DNA of 64,000 bases, from contig JAPFFF010000006.1 in assembly GCA_039105265.1 (NCBI GenBank), positions 1,364,001 to 1,428,000 of the forward strand. Direction: 5' to 3'. The DNA comes from Tritrichomonas musculus. Taxonomy: Eukaryota; Parabasalia; Tritrichomonadida; Tritrichomonadidae. The notes under the pieces are model-generated. The model searched no databases. It had not been told where the DNA came from and saw nothing but the letters and a program-made list of their open reading frames with translations. Below, piece by piece: positions 36,831 to 47,867 of this stretch. Positions within the stretch are counted from its first letter, which is position 1. Every line of letters begins with the position of its first letter. The position numbers and the translations under genes were made by a program.

Positions 36831-39800
36831 TATCGATATTTATGCCAAATATCATTGAATGCAGGTGAATTCCATGATTGTGCATAATTTTGTGTTATTT
36901 GACTATAAAATTTTCGACACCAAGCTAATCTTTCTTCTGAATCTAAGGCTGTCTCATGATATCCAGTAAAACGAGTATCACCTGGCAAATCTTCATCAAA
37001 TATAGAGAATCTATTTTTAATTAATTTTCTATATTTATCAATTTCAATAGCAATTCGAGCTTTTTCAGGAGTTTTATATTTGTCTTTCAATTGTTTATAT
37101 GTTAATGTTGAATCTATTTGATTTGTTGATTTATATGATTCAAATGTTGCTTCAACATCTGATTTTCCCCACGTTTCTTCATCTTGTTCTTTTTCTTCCA
37201 CTTTCGCCAAAATTTGATCAAATAATGTTGAATCTTTTTCTTGACCTGTCATTGAATAATCTTTTCCATTGTTTAATTGTTTGTAATATGTTGAAACAAT
37301 AGGAATTAAATAGTTTGCATACATTTCTTCATTTGTCCAAGTTAAATCAGGTTGAGTTATATAAGAAACATATTGTGGTTTTATTTTCGCTAACAATTCT
37401 CTTGCTTTCTTATAGTTACTATCAGTTGACCAAGTTTTTGAAGTTTTCTTATAGGAATCATATTTCTCTTGCCAATTCTTTCGATAAGCAGATTTGACTG
37501 TTGAATCTGTCATTTTCATGTATTCGTTAAAGTATTGAATGACGTCGTTATATAATTTATTACCTTTTTTCGGAAATTACTCATTTATTTTCTTAACTTT
37601 TTCATAACTCTCAAAGAAATCATTACATTCATTCAAATCTCCGTTGAATTTTCCATACAAATGCCCCCAAGCTTCAACATAATTTCGTCCAAATGCTTTT
37701 CCGTATTTTTCAAGATAATCATGAAACACACTACTTTGATCCCAAGTGACAGAATAATTGTGATAATTTTTATCATAATATTCTTGAAGTATTTTTTGAG
37801 CTTCTGTGATTGAATCCTTCGCTTTCTCTCTTACAAATTTCTTTAAATTAACACCTTCCCAAGGATGAGTTTTATAATAAAATTCATACACCGCACCTAA
37901 TTTATTTATCGCATTGATAGCATTATAATTTCCTTCCCATTCCATTCTCCAATCAGATGGACTTTTGAGATCCTCAGGAAAATGTTGTTTCCAATTCATT
38001 AAAGCTTGATCCAAATTAGCATTCGTATCTCTTCCATTGATTTGATTATTAATCATATTTTGTAAAGATTCACCAACTTGAACAACATTTTTATTTCTCC
38101 AAGCAGCTGCTATTCTTTTTATTGAATATTGATCATCATTCGGTAAAAATTCATTCAATTCTCTTATTTTGTTATTTATGTTATCATTCAAAGATAAAAC
38201 ACGTTCTGTTTCTTCGATATCTGCAACCTCATCTTGAAAATACTGTCCATGAGTTGATAAATCACCATTTGTCTGATTTTGAAAATAATCCATAAATGTT
38301 GGAAAATGACTTTGTTTTTCATGATATTTTTTATATTTGTCATAAGCTAATTCAGACTCTAAATAAAATTTATATGCAGAACCATTCTGAGGGAAATAAG
38401 TCATTTTTACATCACGAAATCTCTTGTCAGTAAATCGAGTTGGATAAAGATTATGTAATTCTTGTTCGAGCATATTGATTTGAGGAATATCTTCTGCTTT
38501 TGTATTTCCAATGATAACGTCCATTTTTAAATTCATATTTTCTTTTCCTTCATAACTTTTATAAACTTTTTCAAATTCTAATCTATCAAAATACTTATCC
38601 ATATCATGACCCATCGAAATGTAATAAGTTCGTGCATTCAAGTATTGTTGAATATCTCCTGAATTATTACAATGACCAACAACTTCTTTGAATAAGTCAT
38701 CTTTTTGTTCTTTGTCATGAATCTTTTTTGTTCGTTCGTTGAATTCTTGATAAAAGGCCTGATCATTTTTCTTTTGTCTTTCTAAATTTTGGTATTGTTG
38801 AACGATATTTTGGTAATTAGTTAGAATTTGATTATAATCTGGTTGACCATCTGATTTTAACGGAGGTGAAACATTTTTCAATTCAATAATTTTAATAGGT
38901 GAATATTCGAAAATTTGAATTTCAGATTGGTATCTCTTTAACATATTAAAGATTTCGTCTAAATTATAACGATAGTCAATTAATGATTGAAACCCTATTT
39001 TTTTATTGTTATATGAATATTTATTCCAACGTTTCATTACAATTCCTCCCCTTGTGAAATCTTCCTTATGATCATTCATATATTTTAATAAATCAGCTTT
39101 TGTTTCTACATTTGGTGTATACAAAACTAAGTATTGAACTAATTGATCAAAACGATATTGATTGATATCCCAATCAGGAAATAGAGTTGTAAAACTTTCG
39201 TTAATAGCATTTTTCAAATTCTCATCTTCTTTTCCTTTTTCTGTATTCTTATTTTTAATTAATTCTTTGATATACTCTTCTTTATTTTCAATTTTCTGAT
39301 CGACTAATATTCCATTCCAAAAGTTATCAGTAAATTCACTTCCATAAGCATGTTGTACTTGAACTTTTAAATTCTCAAGTTTCTTTTTATCTTGAACAGA
39401 TTTCAATAGAGATTTTTCATTATTGAGTCGATTTTGTAATTTTTCTAAGGCTTTACTTTGTTCTGTTTCTGATTCAATATCCTTTATAAATATTTCATTC
39501 TCTTCTTTCTGTTGATCAAATGGTTGACCTTCTAGATTTGCTCTTTGTGCTATTATTGTTATTATTTCTCCCATTTTCTTATCAATATCTTGTTTTGAAG
39601 CAATCCATGATCTTTGCCATTCTTCAAAATGTGCTTCTTTTGTTGGAATATCATTTTGTTTAATAAATTGAGATCTTATTTGTAAAACATCATTTTGGTC
39701 AAATTTTCTCTTTGATTGTCTTAATATCTCGACGATTTTTGCTGACATATAATCATTTTCTTGTTTTAATGCTTGTTCCAACTTTTCTTTCCATTTCTCT

Positions 39801-40261
39801 TCTTCTTCATCAATAATTGTATTTATTTGATTAGGATTTGATAAAATTTTATTTGTAACATTTTGTAAGATTGTATTTTCATCAACTGAGCTAACCCCTG
39901 GAACTTTTTCAGCGATTTGATTAATTTTGACAAGATTTTCTGTTATTTTTGATTGTACATCTGATTTTAATTTATTTGTTAATGTAGTCTTTGCATTTGT
40001 AATATCTTGTTCCACGGCTCGTTTTCCTTCTTTATCATTATACATTGCCGTATATCTTTCCAGAGTATCGTCATCAACTTGTAATCCATGACTATTTTAC
40101 ATCGACAACACCTTCTTTTTCTTATTTTCTTTCTGTTCGATATCATTCTCTTGAATTGCGAGATTCAATCTACGAGATAATTCCTCGTCCAAATCTTTTG
40201 TAATTTGATCACCGTTTATATAAAAAGCTTCCAATTCACTTTTTCTTACTGCTTGATTATA
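36831..40261 (-). pseudogene. Giant helical protein gene of element B, 3' part (broken)
   Basis: This is minus-strand coding sequence for a very long, charged, Gln/Asn/Lys-rich helical protein. It has coil segments (LEKLQNRLNNEKSLLKSVQ) and repeated aromatic helical units (LYPTRFTDKRFRDVK, AFGRNYVEAWGHLYGKF). There are no enzyme motifs, signal peptide or membrane segment. Together with 41529-44602 it forms one gene originally of about 2,500 residues, interrupted by a mariner. About three breaks are visible besides the insertion. It could be a scaffold, tegument or structural protein; nothing in the sequence decides this. Confidence 0.7.
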
Positions 40262-41528
40262 TAGGGGGTGGAAAAAGTCTTTGCGTCTACCTTTTTTATG
40301 CTATTATTAGTTACTAAATAAAAAAACAAATATATAAATATGTTGATAATTAGATGAACTTTTAAATGTAATATTTGTGATAAAAAATTATTTATTGAAA
40401 CACTTCAATCACTCATTTGAAAAAAAGACGTTAACACAAATACGTTAAGCATTTTTAATGGATATAGAAATCAGATGTGTTATACATTTCCTCTGGTTGA
40501 AAGGAAACACAAATAAAGAAATATATGAATCTATAATAGAAGCATATGGTGAAAATTCTATTTCACTCAGAACTGTTCAAGATCGGACACAAAAGTGCAA
40601 ACAAGGTGACTATTCAATTTTTGACTTACCGAGATCCGGAAGACCTCCAAAAGATGAACTCGTTCAGAAAATTAAAGATATACTTCAAGAAGATCCTTAT
40701 CTCAGTACAAAAAAAATATCTAAAAAGGTTGGAGCTGATTCTAAAACCGTTAAGAAGATTTTAACCATAAATCTTTCAATGAGTAAGGTCAATTTTAAAT
40801 GGGTTCCATATCAACCTACTCCAGAAATAAAGGCAAAACGAGTTGAAATAGCTCAGAAATTATATAATTTCCTTTCCAACTCAAATGAACGCAAGTTGAA
40901 CAAAGTTTTGACTCAGGATGAATCATGGTTTTATCTCGTCAATCAAAGAAATTCCATGTGGCTTGAAAATGGAAGGCCTCGTCCGTTTAAAGTTAAGCAA
41001 ACAATTGGAGCAAAAAAATTAATGGTGTCTTTTATTTGGGGTAGAACAGGTTTCAAAGGAATTACAATGTTACCTATTGGACAAAAATTTAATAAAGCTT
41101 TCTTTTCTGAAAATGTACTAGGAGATTTGGCCAAATCAATAAACACAAAAGGATATTTTTTACATTTAGATAACGCCAGACCACACTTAACACATGAAAA
41201 ATACGATGAATTGGGCATCATTAGATTAGATCATCCGGCTTACTCGCCGGATCTGGCTCCATCAGATTTTTTTCTGTTTGGATATTTAAAAAAACTGTTA
41301 GAAGGTCAAATATTTGACAATGAAAACGAACTTTTTGAAAAGATCAAAGAATTGTCATATGAAATTCCAACAGATGTTCTCAAATCTGTGTATGATGAAT
41401 GGATCAAAAGGCTTTTAATTGTAATTGAAAGAGAAGGTGATTATATATATTAAACAATATTTAATTTAATGATATCTTATTTTTTATATATAAAAAAAAG
41501 CAGACGCAAGGACTTTTTCCACCCCCTA
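40262..41528. mobile_element. mariner element (Tvmar-like), inserted in the giant gene
   Basis: The element is 1263 bp (40264-41526), flanked by TA on both sides. The terminal inverted repeats begin GGGGGTGGAAAAAGTC and match over about 28 bp with two or three differences. It contains one intact transposase gene. Its ends are almost identical, so the insertion is recent relative to the Polinton. It resembles the mariner family described from Trichomonas vaginalis. Confidence 0.95.
40458..41453 (+). CDS. mariner transposase
   Basis: A 331-residue protein starts at ATG 40458 (MDIEIRCVIHFLWLKG). The N-terminal helix-turn-helix pair (residues 1-110) includes ISLRTVQDRTQK and DLPRSGRPPKDE. The catalytic core has LTQDESWFYL (first Asp), FLHLDNARPH (second Asp) and YSPDLAPSDFFLF (third Asp). 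By my count 31 residues separate the second and third Asp, against 34 in canonical mariners such as Mos1. The frame is uninterrupted and lies between good terminal repeats, so it may be active. It excises and inserts the element at TA. Confidence 0.95.
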   Translation: MDIEIRCVIHFLWLKGNTNKEIYESIIEAYGENSISLRTVQDRTQKCKQGDYSIFDLPRSGRPPKDELVQKIKDILQEDPYLSTKKISKKVGADSKTVKKILTINLSMSKVNFKWVPYQPTPEIKAKRVEIAQKLYNFLSNSNERKLNKVLTQDESWFYLVNQRNSMWLENGRPRPFKVKQTIGAKKLMVSFIWGRTGFKGITMLPIGQKFNKAFFSENVLGDLAKSINTKGYFLHLDNARPHLTHEKYDELGIIRLDHPAYSPDLAPSDFFLFGYLKKLLEGQIFDNENELFEKIKELSYEIPTDVLKSVYDEWIKRLLIVIEREGDYIY

Positions 41529-44500
41529 TAATTTGAATTTGGACGATATTTATTTGTTTCTTGTTCTATTTGAATTAGATCATTTATCATATTCTTTCGA
41601 TTTGATAACGATTGTTCATAATGATCTCGATAATTTTTAACAATTTCTGAGGCTTCATTTAATTTGATCTCCCATTGTTTTTCTCTATCTGCTTTGAACA
41701 AAGCTTGACAAGATCCATCTTTAACAAATAATGAATAAAATTCAGTTAACTTGTTCTCACTTAAATTAAACGGCTTTAATATTTTGTTCACAGCACTTTG
41801 ATATAATCCAAGATATCGTGGAAATTCTACTTCTTCTATTTTTGATCCCGATCCTTTTTGTAATTGTTCAATAACCTCTATTTTCGTTGGTACTTCACCT
41901 CTTGTTATAAAATCATTATTTAATTTTTGAATTATTTTTTTCTGATAATATGATTCTGCATCTAAATTTGTTGTATTTCCTGTCATTCGATATAATGAAT
42001 CAAATTCTTCATTAACAATTAAACGAATATCTTGAAATGATCTATTCAATAAAGTTAATATTTTTTCTAAGTCATCTTTCGCATAATGATTATCTGCTTG
42101 TTTAACAATTGTTAGTTTTCCCAATTCTTCGTCCAATGTTTCATTTGTAGTTTGAATGTTATTCTCAAATTTTAAATAAAATTTTCCAATCACTTTTATC
42201 CAATTATCAATCATATTTCGTGAATGTTCACTCATACATGCTAGTAATTCGTCAATCGTCTGTATTGTCTCATCTGCTATTAACTTTTGAATTCCTGATA
42301 TTTCGTTATCTAGATTTGCCCAATTCGATATTTGAATCCATGGTAAACCATATGAGTTCTCGTCAAAAAAGGATAAACATTTTTGCTTATATTCTTCTAA
42401 TAATTCATCCTTTTCTAAAAGCAAAGATTGTTTTTTTATTTCTTTAACCCTTTCTGGATTCTCTATTTCCATTTGTGATTCTTGAACGATAGCCTCTAAT
42501 TTTCTTTCTGGAATTTCTATTGAATCTTGGATTTCTTTTGCAAATGCCTCATCTTCTTCATTTTGCTTTTTTTCTCTTTTCATCATTTCTTCTTGATATT
42601 GATCATGGAAAATTGCGAATGTTTCAAATTGTTGTCCTGGATGATCTGTTAAAAATTTCTTGAATTCATCCTTTTTTCTCTGATATTCTTCCCGATACCA
42701 CTTCATTGTCAAATGATGTTTTTGTATAAATTGTTGCTCATCTGTCAAATTTTGCGGACCTAATCCTTGAATTGCTTCATTTACTTCATGTTCTTTTGTT
42801 TCATGTAATTGTCGGATATTATTATAAAAGCCGAACCAAAATTTTTTTCGAGAATAGCCATCCTTTTCTTTTATAAATAATAGATTAACATGCATTGCTA
42901 CGATTTCTACTTCGATATATTTTTCCTTTTCTATCGGATTTGATTGATCCAATGTATCTTTTAAAAATTCATTAGCAGCATAATAATTCAAATCATATTC
43001 TTGACTTAACGAATCACATAATATATCAGCATCTCCACTTGTCTCAATGCCTTTTGCATAGTTAAACATAACACAAAATCTCCAAAGTTCTTCATTTGAC
43101 CATAACCTCTGTTTTTGGAATTCTTCGATTTTCAATTTTGCTTTTTCAGGAGATATTTCTTTATATTCATTTTGTAATTCATCTAGAATATGTTCATTTA
43201 TTTGAGATGGATCTTGATTATTTTTATATCTTTCGTTGAATTTTGTATAATAAATTTGATCTACTTGGTCTACTGTTAATTGACCTTGTACGTTTGGATT
43301 TTTTGCAGCATAAATGTCTCTAATTAAATCATAAATTGCTCTTTTCTTTATTCTCTGAGCTTCTAAAATTCTTTGATAATTTTTAGATTTTTGAGTGTCG
43401 ATTCTAAATGCTGTTATTTGTGTATCAGTCAGTTTAGTGATTGCATTATATGTTGTTTCGAATCCTGGAACATATAATAATTTTAAACAATCATCTGTTC
43501 CGAGTGTGGGTAAGATTTTTGCAAGATCAATAAATGTGTTAATCGCTGTATCAGGTTCGAGATATCGAATGTTTTGCTCTCTCAATTTATAAAAAGTCCA
43601 TGTGTAAACAATATATGTATTTTTCCATCCAAGTGCTTCCAACTCAATAAATTTTTCTTCTAACAACTTCAATTTTGAAAATACGTCTTTTATGGTATTA
43701 TTTGCTGCATCTTGATAATAATCCCATACTCTTATGTCAAACAATTCTTTTGGACAAATAATTTGATTTCCTGCCGGACTTGTTCGAGTTATTTTTGATC
43801 TGAAGTAATTAACCATTGCATTCAAATCTTGATTTTGAATTAAACCAGTCAAAATGTCGAAATTAATATTCAGAATATCATCCTTCATTGTTAAATAAAA
43901 TTTGACCATTTCTTGATGATAACTGATTCCACGAAATGAAACAATATCTGCGAGTGGATCTCTAATCTCTAAAATTTTAACAAGATAATCAATTTCATAT
44001 TTTCCATTAAATCGATAAATGCGTTGACAAACACTCCACCAAAAAGCAGCTTCCAATTCTGTCCACCCAAGATATTCTCCCCCACTTTGATAATTACTTT
44101 TCCATTCTTTTATTTCCTCATCATCTATTCCAAATACTTCAAAAAGTTTGTCCAGTCTATATTTTCGAAAATTTTCCAAACTATCCAGTAGAGATTTCTT
44201 TTTGGTTCTACATATTTGAAATTCTTTATCAATTTGTGCAATACCGAATCCAGGGCAATAAATATTTCTGACTTCGCTGTTAATCGTAAAATCTAAAACT
44301 ACTCGAGTGTATTCAATCAAATCAATCCATTCATTCTCTATTTCCTTTGGATGTTTTTGATAATAATTAATTACTGTATTTAAATTCGGTGGTTCATTCG
44401 ATACTTTACAACATGCATCATACAACCAATCAAATTCTTGTCTACTATCTTCATCAGGAAATATATAACCGCCATATTTACTTATAACACCACCCTTATT

Positions 44501-44602
44501 ATTTAATAAATCTTGTTTTGCTTCTTGATATTTTGCAAGGAGTTGTTCATCTGTTAATTGTTCAGGTTGTTGATTTTGTTCAGGTTGTTGATTTTCATCC
44601 AT
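41529..44602 (-). pseudogene. Giant helical protein gene of element B, 5' part (interrupted by mariner)
   Basis: This is the 5' part of the giant gene, starting at ATG 44602 with MDENQQPEQNQQPEQLTDEQ, a short repeat. Over 1,000 helical residues follow, rich in Lys, Glu, Gln and aromatics, with no recognised domain. Possible repeats of a helical unit are suggested by recurrent L/Y-W-DIR-Y patterns. The mariner lies at its downstream end. The gene as a whole takes about a quarter of element B, so its product must be important to it. Confidence 0.7.
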
Positions 44603-44651
44603 TTTTCAATAAAAATAAACATAAAACAACAAATAATGAAAATTAAATGGT

Positions 44652-45062
44652 TTATTCATTTGAATATTCTGGTTCCTTCAAATTTAGTGGGTCAACGAAG
44701 CAATCTCGTAACTCATCGACAAATTGATTCAATACTTGTGCTTTTGTTTCCAATTGGACTTTCTTTTTTTCTTCTTCTTTTTTCAAATCGTCCAATTTAT
44801 CTCGATTTTCATCAATTTTTAGCTCATTTTCAACCATCATTTCCCATCTCGGATCGGACTTTGGATTTTTATCAATTTCATCATTTATATAGCCGTTTTC
44901 TTCGGTGAGCCTTCGATTTTCTGATTCCAGTCTTTCGATTGTTTTCATGTCGTCGTTTAATGAATCAGCTAATTCCAATAACCTTGTTGTATCATAAATA
45001 AAGCTGCGTACTGTCTTTCTGAAAACCTTAAGACTTTGCTTATCTTGCTTCCTGCTGTACAT
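44652..45062 (-). CDS. Coiled-coil protein, 136 residues, right end of element B
   Basis: It starts at ATG 45062 (MYSRKQDKQSLKVFRK). It is predominantly coiled coil (TIERLESENRRLTEENGYI, then ENRDKLDDLKKEEEKKK), with a C-terminal domain FVDELRDCFVDPLNLKE. It mirrors in position the 684-residue gene at the left end: both are driven by the inner side of the inverted divergent promoter block. The function is unknown. Confidence 0.65.
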   Translation of the reverse strand: MYSRKQDKQSLKVFRKTVRSFIYDTTRLLELADSLNDDMKTIERLESENRRLTEENGYINDEIDKNPKSDPRWEMMVENELKIDENRDKLDDLKKEEEKKKVQLETKAQVLNQFVDELRDCFVDPLNLKEPEYSNE

Positions 45063-45248
45063 GAAAAAAAGTGATGTGATGACCTAACGAGAAAAAATTA
45101 GATTTTGGTAAACGGTCTCCACCCCCAAAAACTTAGAGGGCACCTCTACAACAACTCGGGCACCTCTACAACACCTAGGGCACCCCCATGAGGGACCCAA
45201 ATAAAAAATATGATTTTTCGTGCTCACCTCACCACATCATTTTTACTT
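45063..45248. promoter_or_regulatory. Divergent promoter block, right end of element B
   Basis: This is the inverted copy of 17421-17552: it includes AAAAAAAGTGATGTGATGAC, GGTAAACGGTCTCCACCCCC and CACATCATTTTTACTT before ATG 45249. It is interrupted by tandem GGGCACCTCTACAACA units at about 45138-45190 that the left copy lacks. Confidence 0.75.
45138..45190. repeat. GGGCACC tandem repeat within the right promoter block
   Basis: Two copies of GGGCACCTCTACAACA-C and a degenerate third (GGGCACCCCCATGAGGG) occur. It is GC-rich and absent from the left-end copy of the block. Confidence 0.7.
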
Positions 45249-45740
45249 ATGTTCGCCATCTCCGAGTCCAACGTAGAGCCTACAGAGAACTACCTTTTCG
45301 AGATCACTGCTGACCATATTGATACACATCCTGAAGATTTAGATCTTAGTATTGATGATTATGAACACTACAGCTTATGTAAAATTGTTACTGCACAAGA
45401 TTCACCATACAATATTGGCCCAAAGCAAGAATTTACTAGAATTTATTATCGAGAATTGCATAAATGTATCGAAAAAAGAGACAAATTGATTGAAATATCA
45501 ATGGACATTTGTACTTTTCAATTAAATCCTAATTTTCCCCTTTTATTCTCAATTTTGGGACGTTATATTGAAATATTTGGTCAAGTTTCAATTAATTGGA
45601 ATCAAACAGACGTTCAAAAGCTATTCCAGGAGCTTATTGAAGCAATACACATTACTGTTAATAGCAGAATTGAATTTTACACCAAATGGATTTACTATCC
45701 AATCGAATGTCATGCAAACGATTGGAAAGAATACCTCTAA
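45249..45740 (+). CDS. Last gene of element B, 163 residues, unknown
   Basis: It starts at ATG 45249 (MFAISESNVEPTENYLF), after the Inr-like ATCATTTTTACTT. The 13 codons before it belong to the promoter block and are shared with the left-end gene. The protein is acidic and helical, with YREL-KCIEKRDKLIEI and a C-terminal IEFYTKWIYYPIECHAND. It ends exactly at the inner edge of the terminal repeat. The family is not recognised. Confidence 0.6.
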   Translation: MFAISESNVEPTENYLFEITADHIDTHPEDLDLSIDDYEHYSLCKIVTAQDSPYNIGPKQEFTRIYYRELHKCIEKRDKLIEISMDICTFQLNPNFPLLFSILGRYIEIFGQVSINWNQTDVQKLFQELIEAIHITVNSRIEFYTKWIYYPIECHANDWKEYL

Positions 45741-45966
45741 GTAAACCACACAATTAACAACTTTTTCTATAGCTTTTTTGATATTAACGATACGGGGCCT
45801 CCTTCCTAGCAGAGCGTTGAGAGGAATCCTGAGAACAAGCCCAGTGGAAGATCATTAATGGGAGTGGGGGATCATACCTGACATAGCAGGGCTGGGGTCG
45901 CGGATGGGAAATATTTGACGCGGTTTTTGAACGAAGTGCAAAAATCGTGGCAAATATATAACTACT
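45740..45966. repeat. Right terminal inverted repeat of element B
   Basis: This is the contiguous reverse complement of the left terminal repeat, from AGTAAACCACACAATTAAC at the inner side to the terminal ACTACT at 45966. The inner edge coincides with the stop codon of the last gene. Confidence 0.9.
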
Positions 45967-47119
45967 AAAAAAAGTAATAAAAACATGATAAAAATCATTT
46001 TTATACTATTTAAAAAAATGTGTCTCGTTTGTTATTATTTAATTGTTAATGTATGATATAGTTTCCACTTAAATTGGCCCAAAAAAAAATTGAGAAAATG
46101 AAAATGGGCCAAATTTAATAAAAAAAAGTATTTTAAAATTATATTATTAATATATAATTGTTATATATTTTATTTATATCATATATTTATTATAATATAA
46201 TAAAATAATAAATTACATATTAAGATATGAATTTAAATGTAAAGACTCTCAATTATTATTTACTATATTCTCAATTATATTCTCGAAAATTTTTTTATTC
46301 AAAATTTATGAAAAAAAAATTTATGAAAAAAACTTTCTACATTTGATTTAAATTTTAATTAAACTTCAAAATATATAAAGAAAATTATTTTTTCAATTTC
46401 TCTCAAATTAACATTTTATGAAAAGCGCTTTGAAATTATAATTGTTCAATATTTAGAATATACAGTTATATAAAGTTTATAATTGTTTATATTTATTTTA
46501 AATATTTTTATAGTATATATAATATTATTAAATGTTATATAATCTATGATATACATATAAATATAAAAAGATATTTGCTTAATATTTTAATAAAAATTTT
46601 TTATTGAAAAAAAATCGTTATTAATGTTTATGATTTTAAAATTGATTTTTGCAGCTCAGCCCCCTGAATCAAGTTAAACTAAATTTAGCATATCTTTATT
46701 AAATTAAATGTACAATATTTAAATGCAATTATAATCTAAATAAATTCTTTATTTATTTAGATATTTCAAAAAAATATGTAAAAATACATTAAAATGAACT
46801 TTTTAACAAAATATGAAATATTTATAAAATAACAAAATGCATAATTAGTCATTAATTTCCAATATATATAATAATTAATCATTATAATTTCAATCCATCC
46901 ATCAGGTGGCTGGATTGGGTTAATTTCATAGGATACTTGTTTGTGTTATTATAACTTATATAATTGATATTTTAAAACATTTAAATAATAAATATATAAA
47001 ATAAGTGCACTAGAATATAATATCAAAATGTTATTTAGTAATTATTAATACATAAAAAGATATACATATTTTTATAAACGTTAAAAATGTAAAGTAGGTG
47101 TCCGCACCTCTAATTTGTT
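45967..47119. mobile_element. hAT-like element, right part, with target duplication
   Basis: This is 1145 bp of AT-rich DNA without coding capacity, ending TGTCCGCACCTCT at 47111, the inverse of AGAGGTGCGGACA at 15515. It is followed by AATTTGTT (47112-47119), the same 8 bp that precede the left end. With the left part it makes a non-autonomous element of about 1.4 kb. Confidence 0.75.
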
Positions 47120-47867
47120 GAATTATTAAATGATGATTTTAAAAAAATTGGACGTTACAGGAGCCAAATGACGAATACAATTTTATTTATATGCATTTAC
47201 TTTCTAATATATTTGAATTTCATTCTAAATCAAATGTCAGTTTTTTCTAAAAATGAAGATTTAGTTGATTGGTTTCATAAATATAAAAAGTTTAATATTT
47301 CAATTACTGAAGGATTTCGTCAAAAAGTAAAATATTATTTGTATAACACATAGTATATCCATTCAAATGACATCTATATTTTTTAAATGATGCAAATATA
47401 TAAGAAATCGATATATATTGAATTTTAATTAAAGTCTTTATTTCAACCATTACATTTTATAATATTGGATATAAAATATATAAATTATATATTATAATTA
47501 TTAAATAAATTATTTATTAAGATAAATATAAATTTATTTAATTTTATTTTTTATTCAATTTAGTTGTACGACCTTTGGAACACTATAACATCAAAAAACT
47601 TTTTGAGTTCAGTTCTTAGCAACGTACATTGAATTATTGAGATTAAAAATTATTTTTTATAACAGAAATTCGGTTACAGAATAAATTTAAATTAATAAAA
47701 TATTGAAATCTCTGACCATGTAGCCTTTTCTTGTTAAATGAAAATATTACAATAATACAACACTATTATAATCTAATAATAAATAATATATCGTTATTGA
47801 ATTTTTTCAATACTTTTTAAATAAAATTTAACATCATTATTTTTTTATTCTTAGTAATATACTGGTC
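47120..47867. other. Upstream region of the Pmp-like gene
   Basis: This is AT-rich intergenic DNA. A 61-codon frame at 47168-47353 is probably chance. An Inr-like CATCATTATTTTTT (TCA at 47834-47836) lies 32 bp before the ATG at 47868 and is the likely transcription start of the host gene. No other signal is seen. Confidence 0.6.

Larger units (their letters stand above)
15753..45966. mobile_element. Polinton-like element B, 30.2 kb, with terminal inverted repeats
   Basis: The element is bounded by AGTAGTTATATATTTGCCAC at 15753 and its exact reverse complement ending at 45966. AG...CT termini are usual for Polintons, and flanking A-runs could be a 5-6 bp target duplication but are too simple to prove it. 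It carries an integrase, a protein-primed PolB, a superfamily 3 helicase, an envelope-like glycoprotein, many small coiled-coil genes, basic proteins and a giant helical gene. No capsid protein, packaging ATPase or protease is recognised. Several genes are broken, roughly five to seven breaks in all, and a mariner is inserted. The low divergence between the terminal repeats suggests a fairly young copy. Confidence 0.88.

Noticed and set aside
45967-45972. A target duplication for the element B Polinton (AAAAA on both sides)
   Set aside because: The flanks are A-runs, so a 5-6 bp match is compatible but not evidence. It is mentioned only as possible.
47168-47353. A 61-codon frame beginning MTNTILFICIYF upstream of the Pmp-like gene
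   Set aside because: It is short, hydrophobic and Asn/Lys-rich in AT-rich DNA just outside the hAT-like end. No start-site or 3'-end signal is convincing.
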